This document shows positions 7,955-15,727 of a DNA stretch of 64,000 nucleotides, one piece after another. Under the pieces are notes generated by a model. The model ran no database searches. It was not told the DNA's origin and was given only the letters and a program-made list of their open reading frames with translations. The position numbers were made by a program, and so were the translations under genes. How positions within the stretch are numbered: the first letter of the stretch is position 1; each line of letters starts with the position of its first letter. Origin of the DNA: Propionibacteriales bacterium (lineage in GTDB: Bacteria > Actinomycetota > Actinomycetes > Propionibacteriales > Nocardioidaceae); NCBI GenBank assembly GCA_026392465.1, contig JAPLCA010000001.1, forward strand, positions 33,884 through 97,883, written 5' to 3'.

Positions 7955-7991
7955 GCTGAGCGCACAACATCCGAACTCTCTAGGAGTCCCC

Positions 7992-8270
7992 GTGGCTATC
8001 TCCCGCAGCGACCTCGTCTCGGCCCTCGCCGAGAAGGCCGACACCACCAAGTCCACCGCCGACGACGTCCTCAGCGCGCTGGCCGACGTCCTCATCGACG
8101 CCGTCAGCAAGGGCGAGAAGGTCGCCATCCCCGGCATCCTCTCGGTCGAGCGCGTCTCGCGCGCCGCGCGCACGGGTCGCAACCCCGCGACCGGTGAGAC
8201 GATCGACATCCCCGCCGGCTACGGCGTGAAGGTGAGCGCCGGCTCGAAGCTCAAGGCTGCCGCCAAGTGA
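7992..8270 (+). CDS. hup: HU-family nucleoid protein
   Basis: This 92-residue histone-like protein starts at GTG 7992, preceded by CTAGGAG. The N-terminal helical dimerisation part (SRSDLVSALAEKADTTKSTA) is followed by the DNA-binding beta-arm RTGRNPATGETIDIP at about residues 58-72. It is a short HU without the long Lys/Ala-rich tail of mycobacterial HupB, resembling the IHF-like or HupA types. It bends and compacts DNA as a dimer. A strong terminator follows 22 bp after the stop, so it is monocistronic. Confidence 0.96.
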   Translation: MAISRSDLVSALAEKADTTKSTADDVLSALADVLIDAVSKGEKVAIPGILSVERVSRAARTGRNPATGETIDIPAGYGVKVSAGSKLKAAAK

Positions 8271-8292
8271 GCTAGGCCCGTCAGCCACGGAG

Positions 8293-8325
8293 AGGCCCCC
8301 CGGACCACACGGTCCAGGGGGCCTT
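8293..8325 (+). terminator. Rho-independent terminator after HU gene
   Basis: AGGCCCCC and GGACC pair with GGTCC and GGGGGCCT around a 4-nt loop, followed by TTT. It is a stable GC-rich hairpin between the convergent HU and rhodanese genes. Confidence 0.85.
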
Positions 8326-8342
8326 TCCGCGTCCGGGGACGC

Positions 8343-8651
8343 TCAGCTCTCGGTGGGACGACCCGCGGCCTCCCAGGCGTCCATGCCGCCGGCCAGGTTG
8401 ACGACGTCGTGCCCCTGCTGCCCGAGCCATGCCGTGGCCCGCGCCGACCGACCGCCGAGGTGGCAGACGACGAGCGTGCGGGCCTGCGGGTCGAGCTCGC
8501 CGACGCGCGCGGGGAGGTCGCCGAGCGGCACGTGCACGGCGCCCGGGACGTGGCCGGCCTCCCACTCGTGGGGCTCGCGGACGTCCAGCACGACGAGGTC
8601 GTCGGGCAGCGGGTCGGGCAGGTCGGCAACGGTCGTCGTGGGCACGTCCAC
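8343..8651 (-). CDS. Single-domain rhodanese-like sulfurtransferase
   Basis: A 102-residue rhodanese domain starting at GTG 8651, chosen because AGGAG lies 6-7 nt upstream and the longer frame is not protein-like. The family motifs LDVREPHEWEAGHVPGAVHVP (starting near residue 22) and the active-site loop with Cys63 (VCHLGGRS) are intact, so persulfide transfer chemistry is expected. Its length is that of GlpE/PspE-type single-domain enzymes. No sulfur-pathway gene is adjacent, so the physiological donor and acceptor are unknown. Confidence 0.93.
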   Translation of the reverse strand: MDVPTTTVADLPDPLPDDLVVLDVREPHEWEAGHVPGAVHVPLGDLPARVGELDPQARTLVVCHLGGRSARATAWLGQQGHDVVNLAGGMDAWEAAGRPTES

Positions 8652-8752
8652 GGGGGCTCCTGAAAGGTCTGGCGCCCGTGCGGAGCAGGTCGCGCGCGGC
8701 GTCCGCGGCGGGAGGTGGGCCACACGGGCTGGATTATCGGCTGCTGACTGGT

Positions 8753-8758
8753 TACTTT
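8753..8758 (+). promoter_or_regulatory. -10 box TACTTT, leaderless ATPase gene
   Basis: TACTTT is followed by 7 nt and ATG 8766. It lies in an AT-rich pocket and decides the start over the upstream TTG 8757. Confidence 0.5.
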
Positions 8759-8765
8759 GGACTAT

Positions 8766-9209
8766 ATGCACCCGGGCGGAGAACAGGTCGACGGCAACGC
8801 CGCGGCGACCACCCGTCCCTCCGCCACCGTGCGTCTGCCCTTCGAGCCGTCGACGCCGAGCATCGCCCGCACCAAGCTCGCCGGCTTCCTCACCGTGCAC
8901 CGCGCGTCGTCGACCGTCATCGACGACGCCCTCATCGTGCTGAGCGAGATGGTCGCCAACGCCGTCGCGCACGGCCAGCCGTCCGACGACGGCACGATGG
9001 AGCTGGCGTGGACCATCGACCCCGAGCGGCAGCTGCTCGAGATCAGCGTCCACGACGACGGCCAGGGCGGTTCGCTCAAGCCGATCGACTTCGACGAGGA
9101 CTCGCTCAGCGGTCGGGGGCTGTCGATCATCAACCGCGTCGCCGACCGCTGGTGGGTCGACATGTCGGCCGGCACTCGGGTGGGCGCCGAGCTGCCGCTC
9201 GCCCGCTGA
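8766..9209 (+). CDS. Anti-sigma-factor-type histidine-kinase-like ATPase
   Basis: This 147-residue protein has only a HATPase domain of the SpoIIAB/RsbW type. The N box lies near residues 60-70 (SEMVANAVAHG), the G1 box is VHDDGQGG near 96-103, and the G2-like segment is SGRGLSIINRVADRWWVD near 115. There is no kinase dimerisation domain, so it is either an anti-sigma factor/switch kinase or one of the many actinobacterial orphan ATPases. No sigma factor or anti-anti-sigma gene is adjacent. ATG 8766 is preferred because a -10-like TACTTT lies 7 nt upstream. Confidence 0.88.
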   Translation: MHPGGEQVDGNAAATTRPSATVRLPFEPSTPSIARTKLAGFLTVHRASSTVIDDALIVLSEMVANAVAHGQPSDDGTMELAWTIDPERQLLEISVHDDGQGGSLKPIDFDEDSLSGRGLSIINRVADRWWVDMSAGTRVGAELPLAR

Positions 9210-9262
9210 CCACCCCACGGCCAGCAGCGACCCTGCGGCCTGCCGACGGCTGCACCCCTGGC

Positions 9263-9268
9263 TAGGGT
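9263..9268 (+). promoter_or_regulatory. -10 box TAGGGT, leaderless DUF5926 gene
   Basis: TAGGGT is followed by 7 nt and ATG 9276, with no Shine-Dalgarno. Confidence 0.5.
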
Positions 9269-9275
9269 GCGACCC

Positions 9276-10121
9276 ATGGGAAAGAAGTCGCGCCGCACGA
9301 AGGCGCCGAAGCCGGCCCGCATGCCGTTCGTCGCCCGCACGTTCGAGGGCCTTCCGCACGAGGGTGACTGGATCGCGCTGCGCGAGTTCGTGCCGTCCGC
9401 GACCGCCACCGTCACGCTCACCGACGGCGAGCAGGTGCGCGTGTGCTCGCTGCTGCCCGGTGGCGGCGCCGGCATCCGTCGGCCGGACGGCGAGATCTGG
9501 CTCGGCCTGCAGGTGCTGCACAACTACGGCGACGTCAGCCGCGACCTCGCCGGCGCCATCGAGGCCGCCCGCGAGACCGAGCCCGGCAACCCGGTCCGCC
9601 TGACCGACCCGGGCGTCGGCGACCGGCTGCAGCAGATCGTCGACCCTGCGTCGTCGTTCGACGTGGAGGCGCACGACGGCTTCGACTTCTGGGTCGAGGG
9701 CACCGACGCCGAGGGCTCCGAGGCGCTGGCCGCCGCGAACGAGTCGATCGCCCCCACGGAGCGCCTGACCTCGGTCGAGGCGGCCTACTGGGTCCGCATG
9801 GGCGACAAGCGCTACCTGCGCTGGGTCGTCACGGAGAGCGAGGCCACGGTGCTCGACGGCTTCGCGCGTCTCGCGGCCGCCGGCGAGGAGACCCTCGGCG
9901 ACGGCACGAAGCTCATCGGCATGTTCCGCGCCCACGGGCTGCTCGTGCCGGTGTGGGAGATGGACCCGGCCGTCGTCGACGACGGAGCGGCTGCGCTGGA
10001 GGAGCCCGTCGCGGCCCTCGCCCAGCGGCTGGAGGGTGCGATCGCCGACGACGCGCCCCTCACCCAGGAGCAGCGCAACGCCCGCGCCAACCTCACCAGC
10101 CGTCAGCTCACCATCCGCTGA
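9276..10121 (+). CDS. DUF5926 family protein
   Basis: The 281-residue product starts with a basic tail (MGKKSRRTKAPKPARM) and matches the actinobacterial DUF5926 family. Characteristic parts are RTFEGLPHEGDWIALREFVP, an acidic DFDFWVEG-like core (HDGFDFWVEGTDAEG), and the C-terminal LTQEQRNARANLTSRQLTIR. No catalytic motif, signal peptide or membrane segment is visible, so it is probably cytoplasmic. Its function is unknown. It stands alone between the ATPase gene and the permease, with a leaderless start and a palindrome 20 bp after the stop. Confidence 0.8.
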   Translation: MGKKSRRTKAPKPARMPFVARTFEGLPHEGDWIALREFVPSATATVTLTDGEQVRVCSLLPGGGAGIRRPDGEIWLGLQVLHNYGDVSRDLAGAIEAARETEPGNPVRLTDPGVGDRLQQIVDPASSFDVEAHDGFDFWVEGTDAEGSEALAAANESIAPTERLTSVEAAYWVRMGDKRYLRWVVTESEATVLDGFARLAAAGEETLGDGTKLIGMFRAHGLLVPVWEMDPAVVDDGAAALEEPVAALAQRLEGAIADDAPLTQEQRNARANLTSRQLTIR

Positions 10122-10140
10122 CCCCGGCCCGACGCCCCCC

Positions 10141-10174
10141 TCACCCTTGGGGTGGGGCCCCACCCCAAGGGTGA
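10141..10174. repeat. Palindrome with GTGGGGCCCCAC core (copy 3)
   Basis: A perfect 34-bp palindrome with half-site TCACCCTTGGGGTGGGG, 20 bp after the DUF5926 stop and before a same-strand gene. The bases to 10250 repeat the block seen at 12305-12368, including a CGCTGAGGTGGGACGCA segment. Confidence 0.85.
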
Positions 10175-10253
10175 CTCCCCACCGCAGCGCTGAGGTGGGA
10201 CGCACCCCTTGAGGTGGGGAGACGCGTCGGCCTCGACGTGGGACGCTGACCCC

Positions 10254-11732
10254 ATGAGCGAGCTGGACGCGGTCCGACGGGCCGGTATCGAGGTCACGGG
10301 CATCGAGATCGTCGACGAGGCGGAGCGCACGGCGAAGCCGTCGGACCTGTTCTGGCCCTGGTTCGCCGCGAACGTGTCGGTGTTCGGCATCTCCTACGGC
10401 AGCTTCGTGCTCGGCTTCCGGCTGTCGCTGGCGCAGGCCGTGGTCGTCACCGTCCTCGGCGTCGTGGTCTCGTTCGCGGCGTGCGGGCTCGTCGCGATCG
10501 CCGGCAAGCGCGGCTCGGCGCCCACGATGATCCTGAGCCGCGCGCCGTTCGGCGTCGTCGGCCAGAAGCTGCCCGGCGTCTTCAGCTGGCTGATCTCCAT
10601 CGGCTGGGAGACCTTCCTGGCCATCACCGCGACCCTGGCCACGGCCACCGTCCTGCGCGAGCTCGGCTGGGGCGGCGGCACGGCCACGAAGGTCGTCGCC
10701 TGCGCCGTGATCGCCGCTCTGATCGTCGCCGCGTCGGTCGCGGGCTACCACGTGATCATGCGCCTGCAGTCGGTGCTGACCTGGCTCACCGGCGCCGCCA
10801 CCATCGGCTACATCCTCCTCACGTTCGACCAGATCGACCTCGACCGCGTCACGTCGTTGCCCGGCGGCTCCGGCCAGGCCATGGTCGGGGCGTTCGTCAT
10901 GGTCATGACCGGGTTCGGCTTCGGCTGGATCAACATCGCCGCGGACTGGTCGCGGTACCAGCGGCGCGACACGTCGGGCGCGCAGATCGTCGCGTGGAAC
11001 ACGCTGGCCGGGGCGCTCGCGCCCGTCGTGCTCGTGGTCTACGGCATCCTGCTCGCGGGCTCGTCCGACACCCTCAGCGCGGGCATCGTGAACGACCCCG
11101 TCGGCACGCTCGCGTCGGTCCTGCCCACCTGGTTCCTCGTGCCGTTCCTCGTCGCGTCGGTGCTGGCGCTCGTGTCGGGCGCCGTGCTCGGCATCTACTC
11201 CTCCGGGCTGACGCTCCTCAGCCTCGGCGTGCGCATCCCGCGGCCGGCCGCCGCGCTCGTCGACGGCGTCATCCTGACGGCAGGCACGGTGTACGTCGTG
11301 TTCGTCGCGCAGACGTTCCTCGGCCCCTTCCAGAGCTTCCTCATCACGCTCGGCGTCCCCGTCGCCGCCTGGGCCGGCATCATGATCGGCGACATCGCCC
11401 TGCGACGGCGCGACTACGACGAGGCGGCGCTGTTCGACGCCTCGGGACGCTACGGCGCCGTCGCGTGGACGTCGGTGGTGACGATGGTCGTCGCGTCAGT
11501 CGTGGGCTGGGGCCTGGTCGTCAACCAGATCTCCGGCACGGCGTGGAACGACTGGCAGGGCTACCTCATCGAGCCGTTCGGGCTCGGCGCCCGCCTGCCC
11601 GACGGCGCCGGTTGGGACGGTGCATGGCCGTACGCGAACCTCGGCGTGCTGGCCGCCTTCGCGATCGGGCTGCTCGTCACCCTCGTCGCGCGGCGCTCGA
11701 CCGTGCGTCGCCAGGAGGCCGGTGCCGCGTGA
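10254..11732 (+). CDS. NCS1-family purine/cytosine permease
   Basis: This 492-residue transporter has about twelve hydrophobic segments and belongs to the nucleobase:cation symporter-1 family. The first TM is FGISYGSFVLGFRLSL (about residues 42-60), the conserved KRGSAPTMILSRAPFG follows near 85-100, and GFGFGWINIAADWSRY lies near 220. It probably imports purines, cytosine or a related heterocycle by proton or sodium symport. The downstream isochorismatase-like gene starts 10 bp after the stop, so the two probably form an operon acting on an imported amide or heterocycle (inference). ATG 10254 is chosen because the upstream frame runs into the repeat block. Confidence 0.92.
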   Translation: MSELDAVRRAGIEVTGIEIVDEAERTAKPSDLFWPWFAANVSVFGISYGSFVLGFRLSLAQAVVVTVLGVVVSFAACGLVAIAGKRGSAPTMILSRAPFGVVGQKLPGVFSWLISIGWETFLAITATLATATVLRELGWGGGTATKVVACAVIAALIVAASVAGYHVIMRLQSVLTWLTGAATIGYILLTFDQIDLDRVTSLPGGSGQAMVGAFVMVMTGFGFGWINIAADWSRYQRRDTSGAQIVAWNTLAGALAPVVLVVYGILLAGSSDTLSAGIVNDPVGTLASVLPTWFLVPFLVASVLALVSGAVLGIYSSGLTLLSLGVRIPRPAAALVDGVILTAGTVYVVFVAQTFLGPFQSFLITLGVPVAAWAGIMIGDIALRRRDYDEAALFDASGRYGAVAWTSVVTMVVASVVGWGLVVNQISGTAWNDWQGYLIEPFGLGARLPDGAGWDGAWPYANLGVLAAFAIGLLVTLVARRSTVRRQEAGAA

Positions 11733-11742
11733 GGGTCGGGGC

Positions 11743-12264
11743 ATGACGCAGACCTGGTTGGTGGTCGTCGACCCGCAGCGGGTCTTCGCCAACCCCGCGT
11801 CGCCGTGGGGCTCGCCGATGTTCGCCGCGACCCTCGAGCCGGTGCGTGCCCTGGCGGCGACGATGCCGACGATCGTCACGCGCTGGGTGCCGGCTCCCTA
11901 CGCCGAGCGGGTCGGGTCGTGGCGGGCCTACTTCGACGCCTGGCCGTTCGCCGACCGGCCGGCCGACGACCCGATGTTCGACGTCGTGCCCGAGCTGGCC
12001 GACGTCGCGGCGGCGTCGACGGTGGTGGCGGCGCCGACCTTCGGCAAGTGGGACGTCGTGCGGGCGGTGACCGGCGAGGCCCCGGACCTCGTCGTCGCCG
12101 GCGTCTCGACCGACTGCTGCGTGCTGTCGACCGTGCTCGCCGCCGCCGACGCCGGAGCCACCGTGCGGGTGGCCGTCGACGCATGCGCCGGCTCGACGCT
12201 CGAGAACCACCGTCGCGCCCTCGACGCCATGGCCCTCTACGCGCCCCAGGTCACCCTCGCCTGA
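11743..12264 (+). CDS. Isochorismatase-family cysteine hydrolase
   Basis: This 173-residue hydrolase carries the family triad: Asp10 (VVVDPQRVF), Lys102 (TFGKWD) and a cysteine pair at 125-126 (VSTDCCVLST), of which Cys126 is at the catalytic position. Relatives cleave amides such as nicotinamide, ureidoacrylate or N-carbamoyl compounds. The family position and the adjacent NCS1 permease suggest heterocycle catabolism, but the substrate is not determined by sequence. GGTCGGGGC lies just before ATG 11743 as a weak ribosome binding site. Confidence 0.9.
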   Translation: MTQTWLVVVDPQRVFANPASPWGSPMFAATLEPVRALAATMPTIVTRWVPAPYAERVGSWRAYFDAWPFADRPADDPMFDVVPELADVAAASTVVAAPTFGKWDVVRAVTGEAPDLVVAGVSTDCCVLSTVLAAADAGATVRVAVDACAGSTLENHRRALDAMALYAPQVTLA

Positions 12265-12275
12265 CCCATCCCGCG

Positions 12276-12307
12276 CACCCTTGGGGTGGGGCCCCACCCC
12301 AAGAGTG
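12276..12307. repeat. Palindrome with GTGGGGCCCCAC core (copy 4)
   Basis: A 32-bp palindrome with one mismatch, left arm CACCCTTGGGGTGGGG, 12 bp after the hydrolase stop. It is nearly the same sequence as copy 3. Confidence 0.8.
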
Positions 12308-12336
12308 ACCTCCCACCCCCGCGCTGAGGTGGGACG

Positions 12337-12368
12337 CATTCTTTGGGTGGGGCCCCACCCGAAGAATG
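12337..12368. repeat. Palindrome with GTGGGGCCCCAC core (copy 5)
   Basis: A 32-bp palindrome, left arm CATTCTTTGGGTGGGG, with a single T/G disagreement. The arms differ from copy 4 yet pair with each other. Confidence 0.8.
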
Positions 12369-12439
12369 TCCGCCCGACGTCCGCCCGCGGGGGACGCTGA
12401 CCGACGTCACCGCCGCTCATCACCCCCACCCGAAGGATT

Positions 12440-12500
12440 CACCCCACCCCAGCGCTGGGTGGGTGAGTCACCCTTTGGGTGGGGCCCAACCCCAAGGGCG
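12440..12500. repeat. Degenerate palindromes of the same family (copy 6)
   Basis: A CACCCCACCCCAGCG stem pairing with CGCTGGGTGGGTG is followed by an imperfect element with CACCCTTTGGGTGGGG and GGCCCAACCCCAAGGG. The whole 12265-12522 convergent space, which has no gene, is filled by copies 4-6. Confidence 0.6.
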
Positions 12501-12522
12501 GCGAGGGTGGGGGGAGGGTGGG

Positions 12523-13743
12523 TCAGTCGCGGAGGACGGGGCAGGACATGCAGCGCGGGCCGCCGCGGCCCGACCCGAGCTCGGAGCCGCTGATGGCCAC
12601 GACCTCGATGCCGTGCTCCTCCAGGCGGGCGTTGGTCTGCTCGTTGCGCTCGTAGGCGACGGCGAGACGGGCGTCGATGGCGAGGGTGTTGTTGCCGTCG
12701 TCCCACTGCTCCCGCTCGGCGGTCACCGGGTCGAGGCCGGTGTCGATGCGGTGCAGGCGCTCGATGCCCATCGCGTCGGCCGCGGCGGCGAAGAACGACC
12801 GCTCCGGACCGACCCGCAGGTCGCCGTCGTCGTCGAGGGTCACCGCCAGCGCGCGCAGCTGGTCGGCCATGTTCGGGTAGATCACGACGGTGTCGACGTC
12901 GACCATCGTGACGATCGTGTCGAGGTGCATCGTGGCGCGCTCCTGGGCGATCGGCACCGCCAGGACCGTCTCGGCGAGCGCTCCACCTCCTGCGGCCCCC
13001 GGCCCCGCACCCCCGCCGGGCGCCAGCACCTGCGCCGCGAACCGCTCGAACCCGGCCGGGGTGGTCCGCTCCCCGACCCCGACCGCGACGACGCCGGGCG
13101 CGAGCAGCAGCACGTCACCGCCCTCCAGGTGCTCCAGGTGCGGGCCGTGGACGCGCTCGACGCCTGCGAAGCGCGGGTGGTGGGCGTAGACGAGGCCGGT
13201 CAGCTGCGTCTCGCGGACGCGCGCCGGCATCGCCAGGCTCGTCACGGCCACCCGGTCGGGCAGCCAGACGGAGGAGTCGCGGGTGAAGAGCAGGTTGGGC
13301 AGCGGGTCGACGAGGAAGTCGTCGGGACGCAGCAGGCTCGTGACGATGCTGCGGTGCGCGACCTCGTCGTTGCGCAGGCCCGCGGTCACGACCGCGGCGA
13401 GGTCGGCGGGCGCGAGGTCCGACAGCGCGGCCACCAGGTAGCGACGCAGGCTGTCGCCGAGGTGCAGCGTCGACGTCGTGCTCTCGACGATCTCGGCCCG
13501 CGCGTCGGCCTGCTCGAGGGTCTCGGTGAGCAGCTCGACGAGGTACAGCACCTCGACGTCGTGGTCGCGCAGCGCCTGCGCGAACGCGTCGTGCTCGTCC
13601 TGGGCGCGCCCCAGCCAGGGGATGCCGTCGAACAGCAGCGAGTCGTTGTTACGCGGCGTCAGCCGCGCGAGCTCCTGGCCCGGCCGGTGCAGCAGCACCG
13701 TCCGCAGGCGGCCGACCTCGCTCGAGGCACCCCACGTCGTCAT
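12523..13743 (-). CDS. arcA: Arginine deiminase
   Basis: This 406-residue enzyme hydrolyses arginine to citrulline and ammonia in the arginine deiminase pathway. Family motifs are all present: LLFDGIPWLGRAQDEHD, LLFTRDSSVWL, HLEGGDVLLLAPG, ERATMHLDTIVTMVD and the C-terminal RCMSCPVLRD, whose Cys398 is the expected nucleophile. No arcB, arcC or arcD is adjacent, so the gene acts alone here or with distant partners. A TAGGGT box 6 nt before the ATG implies a leaderless transcript; this box overlaps the stop codon of the upstream glgB gene. Confidence 0.96.
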   Translation of the reverse strand: MTTWGASSEVGRLRTVLLHRPGQELARLTPRNNDSLLFDGIPWLGRAQDEHDAFAQALRDHDVEVLYLVELLTETLEQADARAEIVESTTSTLHLGDSLRRYLVAALSDLAPADLAAVVTAGLRNDEVAHRSIVTSLLRPDDFLVDPLPNLLFTRDSSVWLPDRVAVTSLAMPARVRETQLTGLVYAHHPRFAGVERVHGPHLEHLEGGDVLLLAPGVVAVGVGERTTPAGFERFAAQVLAPGGGAGPGAAGGGALAETVLAVPIAQERATMHLDTIVTMVDVDTVVIYPNMADQLRALAVTLDDDGDLRVGPERSFFAAAADAMGIERLHRIDTGLDPVTAEREQWDDGNNTLAIDARLAVAYERNEQTNARLEEHGIEVVAISGSELGSGRGGPRCMSCPVLRD

Positions 13744-13749
13744 GCGCCC

Positions 13750-13755
13750 ACCCTA
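13750..13755 (-). promoter_or_regulatory. -10 box TAGGGT, leaderless arcA
   Basis: Minus-strand TAGGGT is followed by 6 nt and ATG 13743. Its first three bases are the TAG stop codon of glgB. Confidence 0.5.
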
Positions 13756-15726
13756 GGTGGCGTCGGGCACCAGCCAGAGCACCCCGGCCGGAGGCAGCTG
13801 CACGGACGCCGACGCGGCGAAGCCGTGGTGCGGCACGCCCTCGGCCTCCACAGCACCGAGGTTGCCCACCCCGGAGCCGCCGTACGCCTGCGCGTCGGTG
13901 TTCAGCACCTCGCGCCACCGGCCCAGGAGCGGCAGCCCCACGCGGTAGTCGTGGTGCGGCGCGCCGGAGAAGTTCGCCAGGCACGCCAGCTGCGACCCGT
14001 CGCTGCCGATCCGCAGGAAGCACACGACGTTCCCCGCGACGTCCGACGCGTCGATCCACCGGAAGCCGTCGGGGGTGGTGTCGGCGGTGTGGAGCGCCGG
14101 CATCGAGCGGTACGTCTGGTTCAGGTCGGCGACCAGCTCGAGGACGCCCGCGTGCAGCGGGTCGCGCAGCTCGTCCCAGTCGAGCCCGCGGGACTCCGCC
14201 CACTCGCCCTCCTGCCCGAACTCCCCGCCCATGAACAGCATCTGCTTGCCGGGGTGGGCCCACATGAACGCCAGCAGGGAGCGCACGCCGGCCGCCTTGT
14301 TCCACGCGTCGCCCGGCATCCGGCCCCACAACGACCCCTTGCCGTGCACGACCTCGTCGTGGGAGAGCGGCAGCACGAAGTTCTCGGTCCAGGCGTAGTC
14401 GATGGCGAACGTCATCTCCCCGTGGTGGTACGAGCGGTGCACGGGGTCGTGGCCCAGGTAGGAGAGCGTGTCGTGCATCCAGCCCATGTTCCACTAGAAG
14501 CCGAAGCCGAGCCCGCCCGCGTCGGTGGGTGCGCTGACCCCCGGCCACGCCGTCGACTCCTCGGCGACCATCATCACGCCGGGGTGGTGCTTGTAGACCG
14601 TCGCGTTGAGCTCCTGCAACAGCTGCACGGCCTCGAGGTTCTCGCGTCCGCCGTGCTTGTTGGGCACCCACTCGCCGTCGTTGCGCGAGTAGTCGAGGTA
14701 GAGCATCGACGCGACGGCGTCGACGCGGAGGCCGTCGAGGTGGAACTCCTCGAGCCAGAACAGTGCGTTGGCGACGAGGAAGTTGCGCACCTCCGGGCGA
14801 CCGAAGTCGAAGACGTACGTGCCCCAGTCGGGCTGCTCGCCGCGGCGGGGGTCCGGGTGCTCGTAGAGCGGGGTGCCGTCGAAGCGGGCGAGGGCCCACT
14901 CGTCCTTCGGGAAGTGCGCAGGCACCCAGTCGACGATGACCCCGAGGCCCCGCTGGTGCAGCTCGTCGACGAACCAGCGGAAGTCGTCGGGCGATCCGAA
15001 CCGCGACGTCGGCGCGTAGTACGACGTGACCTGGTAGCCCCAGGAGCCGCCGAAGGGATGCTCGGCGACCGGCAGCAGCTCGACGTGGGTGAAACCCATC
15101 TCGAGGAGGTAGTCGCCCAGCTCCTCGGCGAGCTCGCGGTACGTGAGCCCGGGTCGCCACGACCCGAGGTGCACCTCGTAGATGCTCACGGGGGCCTCGG
15201 CCCAGCGGGTCGCGTCGCGCTGCTCGACCCAGGCGTCGTCGCGCCAGCGGTGCGCGGGCTCGACGACGACCGACGCCGTCGCGGGCGGCACCTCGGTGCC
15301 GAAGGCGAGCGGGTCGATCTTCTCGTGCCAGGCGCCGTCGGCACCCTCGACGCGGAACTTGTACCGGGTGCCGGCGCCGACGCCCGGGACGAACAGGTCC
15401 CAGACACCCGGTCCGCCGAGCGGTCGCATGGCGTGCGCGCCGCCGTCCCAGCCGTTGAAGTCGCCGACGAGCTGCACGCTGCGGGCGTTCGGGGCCCAGA
15501 GCGCGAACGAGGTGCCCTCCACGGGGCCGTCGGTGCCGTCGTGGGTGCGGACGTGGGCGCCCAGCACGTCCCAGAGCCGCTCGTGGCGACCCTCGCCGAT
15601 GAGGTGCAGGTCGAGCTCGCCGACCGCGACGGGCCAGCCGTCCGCGGGCTCGCCGCTGGTGGACGCCCCGCCGTCGGGGGTGTTGCCGTCGGGGGTGCTG
15701 CCGGTGGGGATGCTTCCGGACGTCAT
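13753..15726 (-). pseudogene. glgB: 1,4-alpha-glucan branching enzyme, interrupted by in-frame TAG
   Basis: The reading frame of 657 residue positions encodes a GH13 branching enzyme with an N-terminal CBM48 ([20 protein letters not shown] near residue 68), but codon 411 (14494-14496) is TAG. Downstream sequence continues in the same frame with [13 protein letters not shown], a hallmark of GlgB, where a Lys codon is normally found before WN. The nucleophile Asp336 (GLRVDAV) and acid/base Glu389 (VAEEST) lie before the stop and the third catalytic Asp457 (LSHDEVVHG) after it, so the truncated product cannot be active. ATG 14487 could restart translation. The gene is last in glgE-treS-mak-glgB. 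A single AAG-to-TAG change or sequencing error explains it. Confidence 0.9.
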
Positions 15727-15727
15727 G

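Noticed and set aside
8343..10751. Minus-strand 802-codon frame ending in the rhodanese
   Set aside because: Only its last 102 codons are protein-like and they have their own GTG and ribosome binding site; the rest is opposite the ATPase, DUF5926 and permease genes.
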